The translations under genes were made by a program, and so were the position numbers. Of a DNA stretch of 64,000 bases, positions 38,319 through 48,589 are shown in pieces. The stretch comes from Zhengitettix transpicula (lineage: Eukaryota; Arthropoda; Insecta; Orthoptera; Tetrigidae). Position 1 is the first letter of the stretch, and each line of letters opens with the position of its first letter. The stretch is from contig JAYJMR010000049.1 of the NCBI GenBank assembly GCA_037074705.1, forward strand, positions 107,244-171,243, given 5' to 3'. The notes under the pieces are model-generated. The model searched no databases. It was not told the origin of the DNA and saw only the letters and a list, made by a program, of their open reading frames with translations.

Positions 38319-40597
38319 GATTGAGGGGTTGTACATAGAAATAGTGTAATCTAGATAAAATTCAAGACAATTATAATCTGACAATTTAAAATATTTTCGT
38401 GGGTAGCTCATGTTTTCTTTTGAAGTGTTTGAAGTGTATCTGGGAAGAAATTTGTTCGCAGTTTTCAGAAGAAATCTTGAATTCTCTAAGTGACAATGAC
38501 GACTATGCCAACAGTATCTGATAAAATGTAGGTAGCGCTCACGATTCCGAAATAACAAACGCATGCGAAAATTCGCGTAGTAACCAACAAAATTACAACT
38601 GCTTTCGAAAACGGTTATAACGTGACGGTATTGAACTGAACAGGCAATGAAGCGATATCATTTGGCCATAACATACAGATTCTGTAACTTGCTGATTTAC
38701 AGAAAGAGCATTATAAAAATGTCTACGACGCAAGGTGCGTCGATATAATATTTGTTATATGGTAGAGAAATTGGTTACCATGGCGTATAAGCCGCTTAGA
38801 TATATATTTTCCGTTTTTGTTTCCAAGAATAGGTTAGTGACTGAGAAAATATATATATGTACCGTATCACAAAGTTGAATAGAGTCCGAATGAAGGTGGA
38901 AAACCTAAAAAGAAATTGGAGACCAGAGATTCTGAGACTAAGTAGTTGTGGTCTCAACTTTCCGAACGATATCTGTAAGTCGGAGATAAATCCAGATGGA
39001 GATAAATCCAGATGGATGAAGAATCAAATAAATATATCAAATGTTTTTAGTAAGTTGTCTGAAGACGACATTTAAAGTTCAATATTCCCGTCTAGTATTT
39101 TCGAACCTCATAGAGACCGTACAAGGGGAAGGACTTATATTTATACATATAAAATGTAATAGTCACAGTAAAAACGTTATAGTATTTTGTTTAATAGATT
39201 AATCTCAATTATGATGCATAGTAGTACAGATGTTATAAAGTAGTCGTTAGCGTAGGTCCGGATTAGAAAAGTTTCGCTTAAGTCCGCCGAGTAGTATGTC
39301 ACGAGGCAGCTGCTGAAGTCAGCATAAGTCAGCAAATAAACGCAGACAGGCGACCTGCGACGACAACACATTAACACACTTCTGTTATTTACTGAACACG
39401 TAAATATAACAATAATTGACCTGTACAAATCAAAATTCACAAGCAAAATTATATAGATACATCAAATTTATTATTCACTCACAGAAACAAACCACAGACT
39501 AACTAAATCAGTTATATTCTGATAACCATCTTAAAATAGATCATAACAAAATGAAATATTGGGCCGATATATAATAATTATACTCAGAAAAAAACAACAT
39601 TAAAAGTCTAATAATAAGTTAATTAATTAAAAGAAGTCCAAATTTGGAAGTACGAGAAATAACTCTGAAGACAAATTGAGTATTGAAAATAATTGAAGAC
39701 GTGGAAAACTTACTGCGTAAATATCGTAGTTTAAAAGCGATACGCGGAATAATGAGCCACAATTGTTGGACACAAAGTAGTATATTGGAAAAAAAGGCAT
39801 GAATTTGGATACCTCTGGTTATGACGACCCATCTATCTCTTTATCTTCAACTCTATAACATCCTAACAGCATAATTTACCTACTGGCAATATAATTTGAA
39901 TTTAAATTATTTTCAGTTTTCAATAAGAGGTCCTATTAGGATATTATTAGATGTAAACAAAAATAAATATATTACATTTTGTCTTATGAAACTTGTCAAG
40001 GAATTTCAGTGTAGTAGCCAGTGACATTCAACAACGCATGTACAATCTAAAGTGTGAAACATCAGGACTATTCAGTTTCTCCAGTAGAGCAGTATATGTC
40101 AGTGTTTCAGATAGAAGAAAAGCTGTGAAAAATTTGGCTGATTTATAGCCAAATATTGCTGTAAATAGTAGGTTTCTCTCATTCCAAAATTATCATCATT
40201 CGACTTAAATATTATTTACTTCCCTGGTCATCTAAAAGGTTAATTGAAAAAATAAGTGTGTATATCAGCAGTCACTTGCATTTGTACAGTTCCTGAAAAA
40301 CTTTTATATTTTGACTTTAATATTTACAGAGTATGATTAGTTTTTTATGAGAATGTTTGGAGGATTATATAAATAGAATTTATTTGAGACTGATCCTGTC
40401 CAAACTGTAGAGTTTTTAATATTATGTTAAAAATACAAGCATTAACGAAGAAACAGTGGTTGAAAAGAATAAAAATGTAAATTCAGCCTCATAAAAACAA
40501 ATACTTTAGAACTGTAACAGCTATAGAACGTTTAAGTGCCAAAAGCATATAATATTGTAGAAAAATAAAGTAAAGCACAGTGAAATAATATTATATT
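38319..40597 (+). other. AT-rich retroelement interior, unit 1
   Basis: About 2.3 kb without a recognisable gene. It has a short frame ending FSEEILNSLSDNDDYANSI (stop near 38520), a 72-codon frame at 38857-39075 and an 89-codon minus-strand frame at 39177-39446, all without known motifs and of a length expected by chance. Inside the 72-codon frame lies a 16-bp tandem duplication (gagataaatccagatg at 38983-38998 and 38999-39014). No reverse transcriptase, RNase H, integrase or envelope motif was found. Confidence 0.6.
38726..38742. other. Perfect 6-bp hairpin, unit 1
   Basis: cgacgc-aaggt-gcgtcg forms a perfect 6-bp stem with a 5-base loop in otherwise AT-rich sequence. The copy in the downstream unit (45569-45585) is identical. 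Function is unknown. Confidence 0.5.
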
Positions 40598-40960
40598 AAA
40601 AAAAAAAGAAAATTTAAGTACTTCCAGTATTTATATAAGAATGATTTTAAACTTGAAATATTCAACTGGAAGATATATTGTAATATCAATAAAACAATTA
40701 ACGGTAAATAATATTGTACAAATGGTAATAAATATATATATTATATAAAAAAGGTAAAGTTTAAGTATTTACAAAAGGTTAATTTTAAAAGGTGATAAAA
40801 TCCAACGGTAAAGTTAATTTTAATATCAATGAAACACTCATTGGCAAAGAGGACATTATATTGTATGACAGTTAAAAAAAATATATGTCATCAAGAAAAA
40901 CTAAGTACTTCCATTCTAAATAATGAAGTTGGAAGGTAATTTGTAACTCTATTTTAAACT
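40598..40960 (+). repeat. Degenerate ~148-bp tandem repeat before the polypurine tract, unit 1
   Basis: The landmark aagtacttcc or aagtatttac occurs at 40616, 40763 and 40913, spacings of 147 and 150 bp. A second landmark, aatatcaataaaac or aatatcaatgaaac followed by ggtaaat or ggcaaag, supports the period. About 2.3 diverged copies are present. Confidence 0.6.
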
Positions 40961-41128
40961 GATATTATTGTAATATTTCTTTGTATTCCAAAGCTGTAAG
41001 ATCCTTATTAATTTCCTCTCACCTTTTACCCCGTCAAACCAAAATTATAATAGACGAGCCTTGTTTGAAATCATAGAAAAAACTCAATTTTAATCTGTTT
41101 TAAGTATTAACCCAAAACAGATTAATCT

Positions 41129-41139
41129 AAGAGGGGGGC
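41129..41139 (+). other. Polypurine tract of unit 1
   Basis: aagagggggg followed by c lies directly before the TG of the LTR at 41140. This is the expected position and composition of the plus-strand primer of an LTR retrotransposon, and it marks this LTR as the 3' LTR of the upstream unit. Confidence 0.85.
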
Positions 41140-41746
41140 TGTAACGGTGCTGCAACAGTGGCCTCTATTATTGTGTATACTTTGCATTCCACCAGTACAG
41201 CTAGGACATTAACGAATCGTCCTCAATTATGACTTCCGTCCAACGCGTGCATTTCTGCAAACGCACACGCAGCAGTCTCAGAACTGGAGCACGCGCTACG
41301 TTAAGTACGACTGGCTTCCAAGCCGTCGACAGACAGTATCTACCTTCGCTATTGAAGGGAACGTCTCCGACTGGGCTCTTTCCCTAGTTGTATTCCTTTT
41401 CCTTTTCCCTTTCCTCTACTTCTTACAGCTAGTATATGTATAACTGTAAATATACTATTGCTTATCTTTACATCTGTGTCTTTACTGATAAAACGACCAA
41501 ACCTCCGATTCCTCCCTGATAAGCCTCAGGCGAACCTACCCCCCACACTACCCTCTTTCCTCAACTTGTCTACACCTTTAAGCCTTCGAGATCGTTCCTA
41601 GATCTCCTTTCCTTTCTAAGTCCCAAGTCAGTTTTCAATTCCAAGGAACCAGGGCCAGGTTTCAAGGCGTGAATCTGCTGACAAGGAACCCTTCATTTCT
41701 TGCAACGGCTCCCCGTCAACCTAATTCGACGGGCGAACACGTTACA
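41140..41746 (+). repeat. LTR shared by the two units (607 bp)
   Basis: It starts TGTAACGGTG and ends CACGTTACA, so it has the TG...CA ends with a longer inverted repeat TGTAACG/CGTTACA. A polypurine tract lies upstream and a TGG-type primer-binding site directly downstream, so the same copy serves as 3' LTR of unit 1 and 5' LTR of unit 2. It differs from the LTR at 47983-48589 by three substitutions seen by eye. A TATA-like stretch (gtatatgtataactg) lies near 41432, a possible promoter, unproven. Confidence 0.93.
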
Positions 41747-41764
41747 TGGTGGCAGCAACGTGGG
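41747..41764 (+). other. Primer-binding site
   Basis: tggtggcagcaacgtggg starts at the base after the LTR. TGG is the complement of a tRNA CCA tail. From memory the site shares TGGTG and ACGTG with a tRNA-Trp-type site (about 12 of 16 bases), but the middle differs. The match could instead start at the second TGG, so the primer tRNA is not settled. Confidence 0.7.
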
Positions 41765-42231
41765 ACATCAACATCAATAAATAGGAACCGAACGACCAAC
41801 GTTGGGGCAAGGTCGAAGCAGTAAAAATCCTCAAGTCACCGAGCATACTCGCGAGTGCCACGGAGGACGAGAAGGACAGATAGTGGATCCCAACTATTCA
41901 CACGTGTTCTCAACACGGTTCAGTAAACATCAGCTGAACATACTGAACGTGGAGAGTAGCAGCCGAGGATAGTGGTGGTAATCGAACGGCGTCGAAGTGC
42001 TGGTGTACAACTACAGGCGTAAGGGTGCAACGAGCCGACTTGGATGGTGTCAAGGGTGTCAAAGGGCGTGTCGACTTCCCCACGTGGCAGAACCCGACTT
42101 CCTGCACCCCATCGGTGGAACGGACATCAGCGCCACACACCGCAGCGACCGGCATCGAGAACATCGGATCTTCCCTTCACTTCTTTCTTCATCTGGGTGA
42201 GTCAAAACCAGAATACATCCACTTTTCCGAT
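41765..42231 (+). other. Leader between primer-binding site and gag
   Basis: This roughly 470-bp stretch is more GC-rich than the rest of the element. Overlapping short frames (for example 42025-42264) occur in three frames with no recognisable domain. One runs in phase into the gag ATG. A splice-donor-like gggtgagtc lies near 42195, shortly before the gag start, and is unproven. Dimerisation and packaging signals would be expected here but cannot be identified by eye. Confidence 0.55.
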
Positions 42232-43034
42232 ATGCCAAGTAATAGCGAAAATACGGGTGATTAAGTCAAAGAACGCTTTATTTCGATAGTTCTGACGATT
42301 AAATTAATGCCTGGTACGTTTTCCGGTGATTCTACAGAGTTTAAAGGGTTTTTATTGATGGTGTAGAAATTGCCTCTGAGGTATTAAAACCTAGTAACCA
42401 TAAAATAATTGTGAAACTTGTAGATTCGAGAATGGGAATTGTGGGAGAAGCCAAAGATTATCTGTTGTCTAAAGTCAATCGCGAATCGTGGTATGCCTTA
42501 ACAAAAAAGTAAATTGCAAAGGGAGACCTAGACTGTTATTCTGAGCGTTAGTCAGTAGACTTGTAGAATTGTAACGAGAGAAGTAATGAAAGTGTGTTGT
42601 TAAATTCAGAACAACAGTCTGTTTGCTTGAAAATGTATAACGGGTAGTTTTGTAAAGGAACAATTAAAAGAAACGTTCGTAGCAGGAACGAGAAATTAGA
42701 GTTGTAACTTAAGCTCGTTCTGCACACGTTATTCAGGGTAGTTAATAGAAACGGCCCAGCAAGACAACGTATAGCTAGGATCGTAGTAAAAATAGTATTA
42801 AATAAATTAAACACACAGGCACGATACACGTACGCATGATACAGAAGAAAATCCTAGTACAATTGGCAAAACACATTCTCAAACGTTAATCGGGCAACCC
42901 CTCAATTAAATGAAGTTTTATTCTGTGAAATGGTAGATCACCCGGGACGATATTGTAATAGTCATTTCTTTTGTGAAAAATGTGGGAGGCGAGGCCATGA
43001 TAAATGTGTTGGGCAAGAAGGGCCTAAAGTTTGA
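42232..43034 (+). pseudogene. gag remnant, downstream unit
   Basis: The chosen ATG at 42232 follows the leader. The frame is stopped at once by TAA 42262-42264 and again by TAG 42364-42366, with FSGDSTEFKGF between them, a Gag-like stretch. The reading then continues in another frame from 42351 (FIDGVEIASEV...GEAKDYLL...ESWYALTK) to TAA 42510-42512, so a frameshift lies in the T-run at 42349-42353. The middle is decayed. A last open stretch, 42858-43034, ends with the cysteine/histidine cluster at 42954-43007 (C-x2-C-x4-H-x2-C plus an upstream C-x2-H). Gag identity is inferred from position after the leader, general sequence character and the zinc-knuckle-like end. It cannot make a full protein. 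Confidence 0.6.
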
Positions 43035-43804
43035 GATTTTGCAGTTAGTCTCGGACGTGGGGTAGGCCGCCCTTCACAGTGCGATATCTGCTATTAGCAG
43101 AATGGGTAGGACAGAGTCAGAGCCATGGCTGGCTCCCTGTTCGCGTGAAACCCAAATTGAACTTGATGGTTGACATAGTAAGGGTGCATGTCAGTTGTGG
43201 CAAATAAATAAGTAAATATAGCCTAAGTGGCAAATGTACGGGGAAGGCGCTCCTAAGTGAGGATTCCACCGGGATTCAAGTTCAAAGGTCACCCTTAAAT
43301 TGTGTAATAAAAATTGGTTCCGGAACCACAAATGTAAATGTAGAGCGGAAAGAACCGCTGAAGTAAAATAATGTGAAGCGAAAAAGAATCGCTCAAATTG
43401 AATACTTGCGAAGCCTCGAGAAGTAATGCCACTAAAATAAGTAAAGTGTAGTGAGGCCGCAAGAAATAGTATAAGTGTCGACTATAATGATTAATAAATA
43501 CAGTAGGACTCGAAAGTGGAAAGTCGAACTTATAAGTAATGGCCGAAAAAGTATAATAACAGTCGCCTCCCTCCCCCCAAATGTTCAAAAGTAAAAATAA
43601 AAGTCTGACGTTCAGAAGATAACGTAGAAGACAAAATAGATTCTCTGCAGATAGTAACATTAGCGAAAGTCACGTAGATACACATAGATACACGTGGAAA
43701 TACTGGCTCCAAAGTGTACGGTACAATTAAAATATGATTAATTCAACTAGATGAAGTTGGTAACAATGCTTTAGTCCAGGGTTCAGAAGGTTCCTTTTGT
43801 TTTG
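43035..43804 (+). other. Retroelement interior between gag and the vigilin fragment, unit 2
   Basis: Nearly identical to 36191-36960. No recognisable domain on either strand. The 121-codon minus-strand frame at 43295-43660 repeats the one in unit 1 and is regarded as chance. Confidence 0.6.
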
Positions 43805-45161
43805 TTTCAAATGTCACGTAAGACAATTTAGTGACCCTGCAACAGGGAAATCAATACCAAAAATAACTGTTCCCAGTGTGAATGATATCACGGACATAAT
43901 TACAGTAACAGGAACAAAAGAAGGCATAAAAAAAAGCTGTTCGTGAGATATTAGTAACCTCTCATGATCAGTCAAAACAAGGATATCAGAGAATTAATGT
44001 TCCCAAAATATAACATACATTTATTTGTAGAACAAAGAATGATAACCTGAATAATTTAATGCTGAAACTGGAGTACGAATTACAGTCCCACCAGAGACTG
44101 TTCAAAAGTATGATATTGCTGGTGAGAAAGAGGGTGTATTAGCAGCAAAGGAGAGAATCCTTAATATTTAGAAAGAAATTGAAACTGATTTCACTATTGA
44201 ATCAGTGCAAGTTCCAAACTCACAACACAAATATGTTACTGGACCACGTGGGAAGACAATTCTTCAAGAAACTGGTGTAAGTGTGGAAATACCACGAAAC
44301 GATTACTCTGATCACTGACCTATAACCCTAAGAAGTCCTCACGAAAATCTGGGAAGAACTTTGAACATGATAGATGAAAAAGCAAACAGTGTGCAAAGTG
44401 CCACAGTAGAAACTCCTAAATGGCTCCACAAATACATAATAGGGCGCAAGGGTGTGCAGATTCTTAAAATTACCAAAGAAGTGTCATGTTGAATTTTATG
44501 CTGATAATAAAATAAAAATTGAAGGAGCACCGGAAATGGTGGTTAAAGTAAACGAGAATTAGAAATTGTGACAAAAAATCTTGTCAGTACTTCAACAATT
44601 GCTGAGATAAAAGCAGCTCCGAAGTTCTCAAAACATATCGTTGAAAAAAAAAATGGAGCAAATGTTATAAACCTGAAGAATGAGTTTAATGTTTTGATAA
44701 ATATAACTGTCTCCGATGGTATTACGACAATTCACACCGCAGGGCATAAAGACGGCGTTGAGAAGTCTCACCAATTACACTTAGAAGAAATGTTGAACAA
44801 ACTTGAAAATGAAAAAAAAAGGATATTGGAATTGAACATAGCTTTTCCTTCAATTATTGGAAGTAAAGGAGAGAAAATAAAGGAGATTCGATAAAAAAAA
44901 ATATATCTTTCCCAGAACCAGAGAAGCGTGATGTAGTGAAAATTCGCGGACCTCGAGAAGATGTTGATAAATGTCATAAACATCTAAAAGATCTAAGTAA
45001 AAGTAGTTATATGATTGAAGTTCCCATATTTCAATAATATCTGAAATTTATAAAGAAGATAAGGGATGAAACACAAACTAAAATCCATTTAACAACAGAG
45101 GAAGAGAAAATTGAAAAAAAAAATGTCGAGGAAGCAAGAGTAACATATTCCATTTTGATCA
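43805..45161 (+). pseudogene. Vigilin (multi-KH RNA-binding protein) fragment, downstream unit
   Basis: Same content and the same disabling changes as the copy at 36961-38318, so the damage predates the duplication of the unit. The main difference is an A-run near 44812-44820 that has 9 A here and 10 in unit 1. Here the frame stays open from the KH6 part through the KH7 GSKG loop to TAA near 44892 (an open frame from 44568 to 44894), which makes this copy slightly closer to the ancestral reading. One other visible change is ctgacct here against ctgaact in unit 1. The fragment lies on the same strand as the element and between gag and the 3' LTR, the usual place for captured host sequence. It is not a functional vigilin gene: it lacks about half the KH domains and contains stops. 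Confidence 0.85.
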
Positions 45162-47439
45162 GATTGAGGGGTTGTACATAGAAATAGTGTAATCTAGATA
45201 AAATTCAAGACAATTATAATCTGACAATTTAAAATATTTTCGTGGGTAGCTCATGTTTTCTTTTGAAGTGTTTGAAGTGTATCTGGGAAGAAATTTGTTC
45301 GCAGTTTTCAGAAGAAATCTTGAATTCTCTAAGTGACAATGACGACTATGCCAACAGTATCTGATAAAATGTAGGTAGCGCTCACGATTCCGAAATAACA
45401 AACGCATGCGAAAATTCGCGTAGTAACCAACAAAATTACAACTGCTTTCGAAAACGGTTATAACGTGACGGTATTGAACTGAACAGGCAATGAAGCGATA
45501 TCATTTGGCCATAACATACAGATTCTGTAACTTGCTGATTTACAGAAAGAGCATTATAAAAATGTCTACGACGCAAGGTGCGTCGATATAATATTTGTTA
45601 TATGGTAGAGAAATTGGTTACCATGGCGTATAAGCCGCTTAGATATATATTTTCCGTTTTTGTTTCCAAGAATAGGTTAGTGACTGAGAAAATATATATA
45701 TGTACCGTATCACAAAGTTGAATAGAGTCCGAATGAAGGTGGAAAACCTAAAAAGAAATTGGAGACCAGAGATTCTGAGACTAAGTAGTTGTGGTCTCAA
45801 CTTTCCGAACGATATCTGTAAGTCGGAGATAAATCCAGATGGAGATAAATCCAGATGGATGAAGAATCAAATAAATATATCAAATGTTTTTAGTAAGTTG
45901 TCTGAAGACGACATTTAAAGTTCAATATTCCCGTCTAGTATTTTCGAACCTCATAGAGACCGTACAAGGGGAAGGACTTATATTTATACATATAAAATGT
46001 AATAGTCACAGTAAAAACGTTATAGTATTTTGTTTAATAGATTAATCTCAATTATGATGCATAGTAGTACAGATGTTATAAAGTAGTCGTTAGCGTAGGT
46101 CCGGATTAGAAAAGTTTCGCTTAAGTCCGCCGAGTAGTATGTCACGAGGCAGCTGCTGAAGTCAGCATAAGTCAGCAAATAAACGCAGACAGGCGGCCTG
46201 CGACGACAACACATTAACACACTTCTGTTATTTACTGAACACGTAAATATAACAATAATTGACCTGTACAAATCAAAATTCACAAGCAAAATTATATAGA
46301 TACATCAAATTTATTATTCACTCACAGAAACAAACCACAGACTAACTAAATCAGTTATATTCTGATAACCATCTTAAAATAGATCATAACAAAATGAAAT
46401 ATTGGGCCGATATATAATAATTATACTCAGAAAAAAACAACATTAAAAGTCTAATAATAAGTTAATTAATTAAAAGAAGTCCAAATTTGGAAGTACGAGA
46501 AATAACTCTGAAGACAAATTGAGTATTGAAAATAATTGAAGACGTGGAAAACTTACTGCGTAAATATCGTAGTTTAAAAGCGATACGCGGAATAATGAGC
46601 CACAATTGTTGGACACAAAGTAGTATATTGGAAAAAAAGGCATGAATTTGGATACCTCTGGTTATGACGACCCATCTATCTCTTTATCTTCAACTCTATA
46701 ACATCCTAACAGCATAATTTACCTACTGGCAATATAATTTGAATTTAAATTATTTTCAGTTTTCAATAAGAGGTCCTATTAGGATATTATTAGATGTAAA
46801 CAAAAATAAATATATTACATTTTGTCTTATGAAACTTGTCAAGGAATTTCAGTGTAGTAGCCAGTGACATTCAACAACGCATGTACAATCTAAAGTGTGA
46901 AACATCAGGACTATTCAGTTTCTCCAGTAGAGCAGTATATGTCAGTGTTTCAGATAGAAGAAAAGCTGTGAAAAATTTGGCTGATTTATAGCCAAATATT
47001 GCTGTAAATAGTAGGTTTCTCTCATTCCAAAATTATCATCATTCGACTTAAATATTATTTACTTCCCTGGTCATCTAAAAGGTTAATTGAAAAAATAAGT
47101 GTGTATATCAGCAGTCACTTGCATTTGTACAGTTCCTGAAAAACTTTTATATTTTGACTTTAATATTTACAGAGTATGATTAGTTTTTTATGAGAATGTT
47201 TGGAGGATTATATAAATAGAATTTATTTGAGACTGATCCTGTCCAAACTGTAGAGTTTTTAATATTATGTTAAAAATACAAGCATTAACGAAGAAACAGT
47301 GGTTGAAAAGAATAAAAATGTAAATTCAGCCTCATAAAAACAAATACTTTAGAACTGTAACAGCTATAGAACGTTTAAGTGCCAAAAGCATATAATATTG
47401 TAGAAAAATAAAGTAAAGCACAGTGAAATAATATTATAT
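45162..47439 (+). other. AT-rich retroelement interior, unit 2
   Basis: Nearly identical to 38319-40597, including the short frames at 45700-45918 (plus) and 46020-46289 (minus), the 16-bp tandem duplication at 45826-45857 and the hairpin at 45569-45585. No recognisable protein domain. Confidence 0.6.
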
Positions 47440-47802
47440 TAAAAAAAAAAGAAAATTTAAGTACTTCCAGTATTTATATAAGAATGATTTTAAACTTGAA
47501 ATATTCAACTGGAAGATATATTGTAATATCAATAAAACAATTAACGGTAAATAATATTGTACAAATGGTAATAAATATATATATTATATAAAAAAGGTAA
47601 AGTTTAAGTATTTACAAAAGGTTAATTTTAAAAGGTGATAAAATCCAACGGTAAAGTTAATTTTAATATCAATGAAACACTCATTGGCAAAGAGGACATT
47701 ATATTGTATGACAGTTAAAAAAAATATATGTCATCAAGAAAAACTAAGTACTTCCATTCTAAATAATGAAGTTGGAAGGTAATTTGTAACTCTATTTTAA
47801 AC
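47440..47802 (+). repeat. Degenerate ~148-bp tandem repeat before the polypurine tract, unit 2
   Basis: Second copy of the 2.3-unit degenerate repeat described at 40598-40960, with the same landmarks and spacing. Confidence 0.6.
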
Positions 47803-47971
47803 TGATATTATTGTAATATTTCTTTGTATTCCAAAGCTGTAAGATCCTCATTAATTTCCTCTCACCTTTTACCCCGTCAAACCAAAATTATAATAGACGA
47901 GCCTTGTTTGAAATCATAGAAAAAACTCAATTTTAATCTGTTTTAAGTATTAACCCAAAACAGATTATTCT

Positions 47972-47982
47972 AAGAGGGGGGC
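47972..47982 (+). other. Polypurine tract of unit 2
   Basis: aagagggggg plus c directly before the LTR at 47983, identical to the tract at 41129-41139. Confidence 0.85.
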
Positions 47983-48589
47983 TGTAACGGTGCTGCAACA
48001 GTGGCCTCTATTATTGTGTATACTTTGCATTCCACCAGTACAGCTAGGACATTAACGAATCGTCCTCAATTATGACTTCCGTCCAACGCGTGCATTTCTG
48101 CAAACGCACACGCAGCAGTCTCAGAACTGGAGCACGCGCTACGTTAAGTACGACTGGCTTCCAAGCCGTCGACAGACAGTATCTACCTTCGCTATTGAAG
48201 GGAACGTCTCCGACTGGGCACTTTCCCTAGTTGTATTCCTTTTCCTTTTCCCTTTCCTCTACTTCTTACAGCCAGTATATGTATAACTGTAAATATACTA
48301 TTGCTTATCTTTACATCTGTGTCTTTACTGATAAAACGACCAAACCTCCGATTCCTCCCTGATAAGCCTCAGGCGAACCTACCCCCCACACTACCATCTT
48401 TCCTCAACTTGTCTACACCTTTAAGCCTTCGAGATCGTTCCTAGATCTCCTTTCCTTTCTAAGTCCCAAGTCAGTTTTCAATTCCAAGGAACCAGGGCCA
48501 GGTTTCAAGGCGTGAATCTGCTGACAAGGAACCCTTCATTTCTTGCAACGGCTCCCCGTCAACCTAATTCGACGGGCGAACACGTTACA
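47983..48589 (+). repeat. 3' LTR of the downstream unit (607 bp)
   Basis: Same length and ends as the LTR at 41140-41746. Three differences were seen by eye: gggcactt for gggctctt, acagccag for acagctag, and taccatc for taccctc. The right end (CGTTACA) meets satellite at 48590 (atttgaagattc, monomer position 109). Confidence 0.93.

Larger units (their letters stand above)
35596..41139 (+). mobile_element. Upstream LTR-retroelement unit, truncated at its 5' end
   Basis: This is the internal part of the same element that is complete at 41140-48589, at an offset of 6843-6845 bp. It begins abruptly inside gag at sequence matching unit 2 position 42441, so the 5' LTR, primer-binding site, leader and start of gag are missing, about 1.3 kb in all. 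The satellite junction shares aatt with the element (35592-35595), a 4-base microhomology. The unit carries a gag remnant, a vigilin fragment, an AT-rich tail and a polypurine tract, and ends at the LTR at 41140. No pol domain was seen. Confidence 0.88.
41140..48589 (+). mobile_element. Full-length unit of a non-autonomous LTR retroelement
   Basis: The order is LTR (41140-41746), primer-binding site, leader, broken gag, unassigned interval, vigilin fragment, AT-rich tail, polypurine tract and LTR (47983-48589): 7450 bp in total with an internal region of 6236 bp. The right LTR end abuts satellite directly at 48590. A target-site duplication cannot be tested because the left end of the tandem structure is truncated. 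No protease, reverse transcriptase, RNase H or integrase was recognised, so the unit probably relied on proteins from another element. The superfamily is not certain; a gag with a C/H cluster and the LTR ends fit Ty3/Gypsy best. Confidence 0.85.

Noticed and set aside
38857..39446. 72-codon plus frame and 89-codon minus frame, also in unit 2
   Set aside because: No motifs, chance length, and within non-coding AT-rich retroelement sequence.
41997..42289. Protein-coding gene in the leader
   Set aside because: Three overlapping short frames in the GC-richer leader, none with a domain. They occupy the untranslated leader position before gag.
36961..45161. Functional vigilin gene
   Set aside because: Stops, frameshifts in A-runs and missing domains in both copies show these are pseudogene fragments.
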